DNA from: Streptomyces geranii
GTDB taxonomy: Bacteria > Actinomycetota > Actinomycetes > Streptomycetales > Streptomycetaceae
NCBI RefSeq assembly: GCF_002954775.1
Contig: NZ_PJME01000031.1
Location: 1-64,000 of the forward strand
Direction of reading: 5' to 3'
DNA length: 64,000 bases
Each line of letters begins with the position of its first letter. The stretch's first letter is position 1. A program made the translations under genes and the position numbers. This document shows positions 57,964 through 64,000 of this stretch, piece by piece. Below the pieces are notes generated by a model. That model did not search any database, was not told the origin of the DNA, and was given only the letters and a program-made list of their open reading frames with translations.

Positions 57964-60900
57964 ATGCTGCTCATCCCCTGCCCGTGGTGCGGGCCCCGCG
58001 ACGAGGCCGAGTTCCACTACGGCGGCCAGGCCCACGTCCCGTACCCGGCGGACCCGTCGACCCTGACCGACGAGGAATGGGCCCGCTACCTCTTCTTCCG
58101 CGCCAACCCGAGGGGCCCCTTCGCGGAGCGGTGGAACCACGCGGCAGGCTGCAGAAGGTGGTTCAACGCCGTTCGGGACACGGGCACGAACGAGTTCCTG
58201 ATGGCGGTGGACGGGGGCATGCTTCCAGCCCGTCCGGGGGTCCCCCCTCTGGGGGAGTTTGAGGACGAGGCCCCTTCAGGGCCGACCGGGGGCCTGGGGG
58301 CGCAGCCCCCAGAACTTTCGGGAAGGGGTGGGGTGGGGGAAGAGGAAACCCAGCCGTTCCGCCTCCCCACCGCACCCCGAACAACCCCCCTCACCTTCAC
58401 CTTCGACGGCACCGAGTACCAGGGCAACGAAGGCGACACCCTCGCCTCCGCCCTCCTCGCCAACGGCGTCATCCACACCGGCACCAGCATCAAACTCGGC
58501 CGCCCCCGAGGCATCTTCTCCGCAGGCCCCGAAGAACCCAACGCGGTCATCCAGATCGAGGCCCCCTTCCCCGAACCGATGCTCCCCGCCACCACCGTGG
58601 AGCTGTACGAGGGCCTGGTGGCGACCAGCCTCCCCGGCCAGGGCAGACTCGCGACCACCCCGGACCCCGCCCGCTACGACGCCGTACACGCCCACTGCGA
58701 CCTGCTGATCGTCGGCGCGGGCCCGGCGGGCCTCGCAGCGGCGGCGGCAGCCGCCCGCACCGGCGCCCGCGTCATCCTCGCGGACGACCGCCCGGAGCTG
58801 GGCGGCAGCCTCCTCGGCACGGGCGAGCACCTCGACTGGGTGAAGTCGACCGTCACCTACCTGGAGGCGTCTCCCGACGTACAACTCCTGCGCCGCACAA
58901 CCGTCTTCGGCCACTACGACGACAACCACCTCCTCGCCGTCGAGCGCCGCACCAACCACCTCGGCGCCGCCGCCCCCGCGAACGTCTCCCGCGAACGCGT
59001 CTGGCGCATCCGGGCCCGCCGGGTCGTCCTCGCCACCGGCGCCCACGAACGCTCCCTCGCCTTCGCGGACAACGACCGCCCCGGCGTGATGCTGGCCGCC
59101 TCGGCGCGTACGTACATCCATCGCCACGGCGTGCTCCCCGGCCGCAGGGCGGTCGTGTTCACCACGAACGACAGCGCGTACGCCGCCGCACTGGACCTGG
59201 TCGCGGCGGGCGCGGAGGTGCCGGCGATCGTCGACACCCGCACCGAACCGGGAGCGTGGGCGGAGCGTGCGAGGGCCGCCGGCATCGAGGTGCTGCCCGG
59301 TCACGCGGTCGTCGGTACGGCGGGCGACGCGCGTCTGACGGCGGTCACCGTAGCCCCGTACGGAGGTGAACCGGCAGGAGTGCAGCGGGAGTTCGCCGCC
59401 GACCTGCTCCTGGTCTCCGGCGGCTGGAACCCGGTCGCCCACCTCTTCAGCCAGGCGGGCGGCAAGCTCCGCTACGACGACGCGTTCGGCACCTTCGTCC
59501 CCGACAGCTGCCGGCAGGCCGTCGAGGTCGCGGGCAGCGTGACCGGCGTACCGGATCTGCCGTCGGTCCTCGCGCAGGGTGTGGCCGCCGCGTCCCGGTC
59601 GATCGAGGCGGAGGGCTACCTGCCCCGGGAGCCGAGCCTCCCCACCCCGGCCGCGCAGCCCCACACCCCGCCCATGCACGTGTACGCCATCCCCGACGCC
59701 TCCGACACCCGCTCCTTCGTGGACCTCCAACGAGACGTCACCGTCGACGACTTGGCCCGCGCCACCGGCGCCGGAATGCGCTCGGTCGAGCACACCAAGC
59801 GCTACACCACCGCCGGTACCGCCAACGACCAGGGCAAGACGTCCGGGCTGCTGGCCAGCGGGATCGTGGCCGCACTGCTCGGCGTCGACATCTCGGCGCT
59901 CGGCACGACCACGTTCCGGCCGCCGTACACGCCCGTCTCCTTCGCCGCCCTCGCGGGCCGCGACCGGGGCGCGCTGCACGACCCGATCCGGACGACCGCC
60001 CTGCACGGCTGGCATGTCGAGCAGGGCGCGCTGTTCGAGAACGTCGGCCAGTGGAAGCGCCCCTGGTACTACCCGCAGGCGGGCGAGGACATGGAGACGG
60101 CGGTGCTCCGCGAGTGCGCCGCCGCGCGGGACGGCGTGGCCTTCATGGACGCCTCCACCCTCGGCAAGATCGACGTACAGGGCCCGGACGCGGGCGTCTT
60201 CCTCGACCTGCTCTACACGAACATGATGAGCACCCTGAAGGTCGGCATGATCCGCTACGGCGTGATGTGCCGCCCGGACGGCATGGTCTTCGACGACGGC
60301 ACCGTCATCCGCCTCGCCCAGGACCGCTTCCTGGTCACCACGACGACGGGCAACGCAGCCGCCGTACTGGACTGGATGGAGGAGTGGTCCCAGACCGAGT
60401 GGCCCGACCTGCGCGTCCACTGCACCTCGGTCACCGAGCAGTGGGCGACGGTCGCCCTCGTCGGTCCCCGCTCCCGGGAGGTGTTGGGCTCCCTCGCGCC
60501 CCAACTGGCCGTCGCCAACGACGACTTCCCCTTCATGGCCTGGCGCGAGACCCCCGTCGCGGGCATCGACGCACGCGTCTGCCGGATCAGCTTCTCCGGC
60601 GAACTCGCCTACGAGATCAACGTGTCGCCCTGGGAGGCCCGCACCCTCTGGGATGCGCTGTACGAGGCCGGTGCCCCGTACGGCATCACGCCCTACGGCA
60701 CCGAGACCATGCACGTCCTGCGCGCCGAGAAGGGCTACCCGATCATCGGGCAGGACACCGACGGCACGGTAACTCCGCAGGATCTCGGCATGAGTTGGGT
60801 GGTGTCGAAGAAGAAGCCCGACTTCATCGGCAAGCGGTCCTACGCCCGCGCGGACAACACCCGCCCCGACCGCAAGCACCTCGTGGGCCTCCTCCCGGAC

Positions 60901-61161
60901 GACCCGGGCACCTTCCTCCCCGAGGGCACCCAACTGGTCGCCGACAGCGTGCTGCCCGCGCCGCCCGTCCCGATGCTCGGCCATGTCACCTCCAGCTACC
61001 GCAGCGCCGCCCTGGGCCGGACCTTCGCCCTCGCCCTGATCAAGGGCGGCCGGGAACGCCTCGGCGAGCGCCTGTACGCCCCCGTCGGCGACCGGCTGGT
61101 CCCGGTGACCGTCGCGAGCCCCGTCCTCTTCGACCCCGAGGGAGCCCGCCGAGATGGCTGA
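57964..61161 (+). CDS. Fused sarcosine oxidase delta-alpha protein (SoxD-SoxA), joined by a repeat-derived linker
   Basis: 1065 aa in one open frame. Residues 1-82 are SoxD, the zinc subunit (LIPCPWCGPRDEAEFHYGG; WARYLFFRANPRGPFAERWNHAAGCRRWFNAVRDT). Residues from about 130 onward are SoxA: N-terminal 2Fe-2S-like domain (FTFDGTEYQGNEGDTLASALLANG), NAD/FAD region (LLIVGAGPAGLAAAAAAARTG), and a C-terminal GcvT folate domain. In most bacteria soxD and soxA are separate. The bridge (residues 88-126) is encoded by a Streptomyces dispersed repeat (58225-58340). A GTG at 58333 with GGAAGGGG upstream could also start SoxA on its own. Subunit roles: oxidative demethylation of sarcosine to glycine with THF. 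Confidence 0.9.
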   Translation: MLLIPCPWCGPRDEAEFHYGGQAHVPYPADPSTLTDEEWARYLFFRANPRGPFAERWNHAAGCRRWFNAVRDTGTNEFLMAVDGGMLPARPGVPPLGEFEDEAPSGPTGGLGAQPPELSGRGGVGEEETQPFRLPTAPRTTPLTFTFDGTEYQGNEGDTLASALLANGVIHTGTSIKLGRPRGIFSAGPEEPNAVIQIEAPFPEPMLPATTVELYEGLVATSLPGQGRLATTPDPARYDAVHAHCDLLIVGAGPAGLAAAAAAARTGARVILADDRPELGGSLLGTGEHLDWVKSTVTYLEASPDVQLLRRTTVFGHYDDNHLLAVERRTNHLGAAAPANVSRERVWRIRARRVVLATGAHERSLAFADNDRPGVMLAASARTYIHRHGVLPGRRAVVFTTNDSAYAAALDLVAAGAEVPAIVDTRTEPGAWAERARAAGIEVLPGHAVVGTAGDARLTAVTVAPYGGEPAGVQREFAADLLLVSGGWNPVAHLFSQAGGKLRYDDAFGTFVPDSCRQAVEVAGSVTGVPDLPSVLAQGVAAASRSIEAEGYLPREPSLPTPAAQPHTPPMHVYAIPDASDTRSFVDLQRDVTVDDLARATGAGMRSVEHTKRYTTAGTANDQGKTSGLLASGIVAALLGVDISALGTTTFRPPYTPVSFAALAGRDRGALHDPIRTTALHGWHVEQGALFENVGQWKRPWYYPQAGEDMETAVLRECAAARDGVAFMDASTLGKIDVQGPDAGVFLDLLYTNMMSTLKVGMIRYGVMCRPDGMVFDDGTVIRLAQDRFLVTTTTGNAAAVLDWMEEWSQTEWPDLRVHCTSVTEQWATVALVGPRSREVLGSLAPQLAVANDDFPFMAWRETPVAGIDARVCRISFSGELAYEINVSPWEARTLWDALYEAGAPYGITPYGTETMHVLRAEKGYPIIGQDTDGTVTPQDLGMSWVVSKKKPDFIGKRSYARADNTRPDRKHLVGLLPDDPGTFLPEGTQLVADSVLPAPPVPMLGHVTSSYRSAALGRTFALALIKGGRERLGERLYAPVGDRLVPVTVASPVLFDPEGARRDG
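58225..58340 (+). repeat. Streptomyces dispersed repeat inside the soxD-soxA frame
   Basis: CCAGCCCGTCCGG (58225-58237), GTTTGAGGACGAGG (58257-58270) and CTGGGGGCGCAGCCCCCAG (58294-58312) are the blocks of the repeat seen inverted in the intergenic region at 29881-29945. Here they are translated in frame as a Gly/Pro/Glu-rich linker. Confidence 0.75.
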
Positions 61162-61771
61162 CACCACCACCCTGCTCCGCAGCCCCGTCTCCCCCCTGTC
61201 CGACGCGGCCGGCCGCCTCGCCGCCGCGACCCGCGCCTCCCGGGGCGCGATCCGGCTCGCCGAACTCCCCTTCCTCACCCAGCTCAACGTCCGCCTCGAC
61301 GCCAAGGGCGCCGCCGCCGACGCCGTCGGACTCGCCCTGGACCTCCCGCTGCCCCTCGCCCCCAACACGGCAGTACGGGCAGGGGAGTCGGTCGCCCTGT
61401 GGCTCGGCCCCGACGAGTGGCTGATCGTGGGCCCGCCCGGCGGCGAACGGGACCTGGAGGCCCGTATCAGGGAGGCGGCCGGGGACGAGCCGGTCGCCGT
61501 CACCGACGTCTCCGCCCAGCGCACCACCCTCCTGGTCACCGGCCCGCGCGCCCGCGACCTGCTGGCCCACGGCTGCGCCCTCGACCTGCACCCCCGCGTC
61601 TTCGGCGCGGGGCACTGCGCCCAGACGACCCTGGGCCGCACCCAGGTCGTCCTGGTCGCCCGCGACGAGGCCCGCGCCGGCTTCTGGGTCCTGGTCCGCT
61701 CCTCCTTCGCGGGCTATCTGACGGACTGGCTGCTGGACGCGGCGACGGAGTACGTGGAGTACCCGGCCTGA
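61154..61771 (+). CDS. soxG: Sarcosine oxidase gamma subunit SoxG
   Basis: 205 aa. Matches the SoxG family: LAELPFLTQLNVRLDAKG at the N-terminus, LWLGPDEWLIVGPPG, VTDVSAQRTTLLVTGPRARDLLAHGCALDLHP and a C-terminal VRSSFAGYLTDWLLDAA. Structural subunit of the heterotetramer, related to GcvT folds. The ATG lies inside the end of the SoxD-SoxA gene (8-base overlap). The stop sits within the palindrome CCTGACGGTCAGG. Confidence 0.93.
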   Translation: MADTTTLLRSPVSPLSDAAGRLAAATRASRGAIRLAELPFLTQLNVRLDAKGAAADAVGLALDLPLPLAPNTAVRAGESVALWLGPDEWLIVGPPGGERDLEARIREAAGDEPVAVTDVSAQRTTLLVTGPRARDLLAHGCALDLHPRVFGAGHCAQTTLGRTQVVLVARDEARAGFWVLVRSSFAGYLTDWLLDAATEYVEYPA

Positions 61772-61810
61772 CGGTCAGGACAGCGTTCGCCGGTCGGGCT
61801 GGAGCGCATC

Positions 61811-61844
61811 GCCTGACGGTCGGTACACCCCCGGACCGTCAGGC
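61811..61844. terminator. Hairpin at the end of the sox operon and rraA-like gene
   Basis: GCCTGACGGTC pairs perfectly with GACCGTCAGGC (11 bp, 12-base loop). It overlaps the stop codon of the convergent rraA-like gene and reuses the CCTGACGGTC word also found at 61767. Confidence 0.65.
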
Positions 61845-62330
61845 CTTCGGCAGCAGTACGACCCCGTCCTGGTCGGCGTGCAGGATGTCGCCGGGGCCGA
61901 AGGTGACCCCGCCGAACGTCACGGGCACGTCGACCGCGCCCGCGCCCGCCTTCGCGCTCTTGCGCGGGTTGGTGCCCAGCGCCTGGACGCCGAGTTCGAT
62001 CCCGGCCAGGACGGCGCTGTCGCGGACGGCGCCGTAGATCACCACGCCGGCCCAGCCGTTGTCCCGCGCCCGCCCGGCCATCAGGTCCCCGAGGAGCGCG
62101 GTCCGCAGCGAGGCCCCGCCGTCGACGACCACGACACAGCCCTCGCCGGGGGTGCGGAGCAGTTCGTGCAGCAGGGCGTTGTCCTCGGTGCCGGAGACCG
62201 TGCGGACCGGTCCGGCGAACGCGGGGACAGCTCCGTACGAGGTGAACTGGACGTCACAGACGCGCAGTTCGTCTCCGTACTCGTCGACGAGGTCGGCGGT
62301 GGGGATCGGGGTCGTCGGGGTCGTCGGCAT
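61839..62330 (-). CDS. RraA-like protein (RNase E inhibitor / HMG-CHA aldolase family)
   Basis: 163 aa. RraA family core: ADLVDEYGDELRVCD at the start, VVVDGGASLRTALLGDLMAGRARDNGWAGVVIYGAVRDS (pyruvate/metal-binding region with Gly-x-x-x-Gly and Arg-Asp) and a late GPGDILHADQDGVVLLP. Members either inhibit RNase E or act as 4-hydroxy-4-methyl-2-oxoglutarate/oxaloacetate aldolases; the preserved metal-site RDS favours the aldolase fold but does not settle function. ATG 62330. Divergent from the GH115 gene. Confidence 0.88.
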   Translation of the reverse strand: MPTTPTTPIPTADLVDEYGDELRVCDVQFTSYGAVPAFAGPVRTVSGTEDNALLHELLRTPGEGCVVVVDGGASLRTALLGDLMAGRARDNGWAGVVIYGAVRDSAVLAGIELGVQALGTNPRKSAKAGAGAVDVPVTFGGVTFGPGDILHADQDGVVLLPKA

Positions 62331-62470
62331 GGCTGCTCCAGAGGAGGGTCGTGGTGCGTCGTGGTGGCTGCGACGAGAACGATGCCATGGGGCGGCGGTT
62401 CTCCGGGGGTTCACCGGCGTCGATCGTCTGGACGTCCGGGCGGGGGCTGTCCTAGGGTGCAAGTGCACAT

Positions 62471-62484
62471 AGCAAGCGCTTTCT
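62471..62484. promoter_or_regulatory. LacI-type operator candidate before the GH115 gene
   Basis: AGCAAGCGCTTTCT is nearly palindromic around the central CG step, typical of LacI-family sites controlling actinobacterial glycosidase genes. It lies about 97 bases upstream of the GH115 start, in the divergent promoter with rraA. Confidence 0.55.
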
Positions 62485-62580
62485 AGCCTGGCCATGCCAC
62501 CGCATACTCATACGCTCAGCTCCTCGACCGGCTGCGCGAAGAGTCGGCGCGGGGGGTCCTGGGCGGAAAGGGAGCGTCTC

Positions 62581-64000
62581 GTGCCGCACCGCGAACCTCA
62601 GCACAGGTCACCGCGACCAGCGCAGCCACCGCAATCAGTGCAGCCACTGCAACCAGCGCAATCAGTGCAGTCACTGCAACCAGCGCAATCAGCGCAGCCA
62701 CCGCAATCGGCGCAGCCCCAGCCACCGCACGCCCCGGCCACACCCTGGACCCGCAAGTCCTTCCTGCGGGGCATGGCAGCCGCCGGAGTGACCCCACTGC
62801 TCCTCCCCGGACTCCTCCCGGCAACCGCCCACGCCGCACCCGCACTTGAGTCCGGCGGACCCGAATTCCCCCTGGTACGCGCCGGATCGGCCACCGGCAT
62901 CTACGTGGACGCCGCCGACGACCGTGCCGTGATCCGCGCGGCCGGCGACCTCCAGGCGGACGTCGAACGGGTCACCGGCAGCCGCCCCCAGCTGCTCCAC
63001 ACCCTGCCCGAGCGGGCCCCGCACCTGGTCGTCGTCGGCACGATCGGCGCGAGTCCCGTCATCGACCGGCTGATCGCCCAGGGCCGCCTCAAGGTCGCCC
63101 GGGTGCGGGGGCGTTGGGAGGCCTCGGTGACCCAGGTCGTCGAACGCCCGCTGCCCGGCGTGGACCGCGCCCTGGTGATCGCAGGCAGCGACCGGCGCGG
63201 CACGGTCTACGGCGTCTACGACACCTCGGAACGCATCGGCGTCTCCCCCTGGTACTGGTGGGCCGACGTGCCCATCGAGCACCGCGAGGAGGTGGCCGTC
63301 CCTGCGGGTCCCTTCGTCCGGCACGAGCCGTCCGTCCGTTTCCGGGGCATCTTCATCAACGACGAGCAGAACCTGACCACTTGGTCCCACCGCACCCAGG
63401 AGCCGGACAAGAACATCGGCCCGGAGACCTACAAGCACGTCTTCGAGCTGCTCCTGCGCCTCAAGGCCAACTACCTCTGGCCCGCCATGCATCCGTACTC
63501 CGACTTCTTCAACAAGCACCGCGAGAACCCCGAACTCGCCGAGCACTACGGCATAGTCGTCGGCTCCAGCCACCCCGAGGCCCTGCTGCGCAACGGCGTC
63601 CACGAATGGGACCCGTGGGCGGCCGAGCACCGGAACGCCGACGGCACCCTCCCGGTGTACGACTACACGGTGAACCCCGGTGTCATCTCGGACTACTGGA
63701 GAGCCCGGGCCGCCCAGAACGCCACCTACGAGAGCAGCTGGACCCTCGGCATGCGCGGGCTGCACGACTCGGCGCTGGAGACGAAGTACGCCACGACGAT
63801 CCCCGAGAAGGTCGTGGTGATGAACGACATCATCGCCGACCAGCGCCGCATCCTGGCCGAGGAGGTCGGCCCGGCCGCCGAGCCGCAGATCTTCATCCCG
63901 TACAAGGAGGTCCTGGACCTCTACAACGCGGGCGTCCAGGTCCCCGACGACGTCACGCTCATCTGGCCGGACGACAACCACGGCAACATGCGCCAGCTGC
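62581..64000 (+). CDS. Secreted GH115-family xylan alpha-1,2-glucuronidase-like enzyme (3' end outside window)
   Basis: At least 473 codons, running off the window. GTG start six bases after GGAAAGGGAG. An unusual Gln/Pro/Ser-rich N-terminus of about 47 residues precedes a signal peptide with a weak twin-Arg-like start (TRKSFLRG) and cleavage near AHA-AP. The mature part matches GH115: YGVYDTSERIGVSPWYWWADVP, VRFRGIFINDEQNLTTWSH, LLRLKANYLWPAMHP and LIWPDDNHGNMRQL. GH115 enzymes remove (methyl)glucuronic acid from xylan and are exo-acting. Confidence 0.9.
   Translation, partial: MPHREPQHRSPRPAQPPQSVQPLQPAQSVQSLQPAQSAQPPQSAQPQPPHAPATPWTRKSFLRGMAAAGVTPLLLPGLLPATAHAAPALESGGPEFPLVRAGSATGIYVDAADDRAVIRAAGDLQADVERVTGSRPQLLHTLPERAPHLVVVGTIGASPVIDRLIAQGRLKVARVRGRWEASVTQVVERPLPGVDRALVIAGSDRRGTVYGVYDTSERIGVSPWYWWADVPIEHREEVAVPAGPFVRHEPSVRFRGIFINDEQNLTTWSHRTQEPDKNIGPETYKHVFELLLRLKANYLWPAMHPYSDFFNKHRENPELAEHYGIVVGSSHPEALLRNGVHEWDPWAAEHRNADGTLPVYDYTVNPGVISDYWRARAAQNATYESSWTLGMRGLHDSALETKYATTIPEKVVVMNDIIADQRRILAEEVGPAAEPQIFIPYKEVLDLYNAGVQVPDDVTLIWPDDNHGNMRQL
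62612..62720 (+). repeat. Tandem repeats coding for the Gln-Pro-Ser N-terminal stretch of the GH115 protein
   Basis: A unit of about 27 bases (CAATCAGTGCAG...CACTGCAACCAGCG) recurs about three to four times with small changes. It encodes QSVQPLQPA-type repeats ahead of the signal peptide. Confidence 0.7.

Noticed and set aside
58200..58345. A frameshift or assembly error making soxD and soxA look fused
   Set aside because: The frame is continuous, both halves are in frame and intact, and the junction bases are an identifiable dispersed repeat. Error is not excluded, but a real repeat-mediated fusion is the simpler reading.
54205..61641. Very long open frames (over 1100 codons) on the minus strand opposite the dimethylglycine oxidase and sox genes
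   Set aside because: They are mirror frames produced by high GC third-position bias. They show no domains, and the plus-strand proteins there are clearly recognisable.
1..64000. Search for tRNA, rRNA, transposase, integrase or phage genes
   Set aside because: None recognised by eye. The short repeats found are dispersed intergenic elements, not insertion sequences.

Overview
The window is very high-GC actinobacterial chromosome and reads as Streptomyces. The evidence is short chaplins, a tyrosinase pair, a conservon (sensor, roadblock, DUF742, GTPase) followed by a cytochrome P450, a 2-methylisoborneol cluster, mycothiol-type formaldehyde oxidation, GTG/TTG starts, and two families of intergenic repeat common in Streptomyces. 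No tRNA, rRNA, integrase, transposase or CRISPR array was seen, so this looks like resident chromosome rather than an island.

Layout. (1) 1-15250: cell-surface and exopolysaccharide region. It holds the tail of an LPxTG-anchored protein, a flavoprotein/ATP-grasp pair, a secreted GH26 glycosidase, and an eight-gene minus-strand operon with mostly overlapping or closely abutting genes: two GT4 glycosyltransferases, polyprenyl glycosylphosphotransferase, O-antigen-type polymerase, MurJ-like flippase, deacetylase, Wzz-like protein and a GNAT/CelD-like protein. A secreted protein of unknown function follows. (2) 15520-20714: developmental surface genes. Two short chaplins, each with a sigma-BldN-like promoter, flank several small secreted proteins and a MelC1/MelC2-like tyrosinase. 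(3) 20949-25207: a rarABCDE/conservon-9-like operon ending in a P450 that lacks the EXXR motif. (4) 25314-33353: TetR and PadR regulators, an MDR oxidoreductase, a FadH-like dienoyl-CoA reductase, and fused isobutyryl-CoA mutase IcmF behind a twin palindromic operator. (5) 33533-61771: a large choline/glycine betaine to glycine catabolic region, interrupted by a 2-methylisoborneol/encapsulin operon (42536-46261) and a cyclophilin. (6) 61839-64000: an RraA-like gene and a GH115 glycosidase running off the end.

How region 5 works together (inference from families). A ProV/ProW/ProX-type ABC system imports glycine betaine. BetA and BetB oxidise choline to betaine. A three-component Rieske oxygenase demethylates betaine to dimethylglycine plus formaldehyde. 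A DMGO-like enzyme and SoxBDAG take dimethylglycine to glycine, loading one-carbon units on tetrahydrofolate. MscR-like dehydrogenase plus an MBL hydrolase clear formaldehyde, and an MTHFR-like protein and PurU balance the folate pool. One IclR regulator lies in the middle. I find a recurring tandem operator, TTGCG-N5-CGCAA twice with centres exactly 19 bp apart, upstream of six of these transcription units. soxD and soxA are one reading frame here, joined by a Streptomyces intergenic repeat that has become coding sequence.
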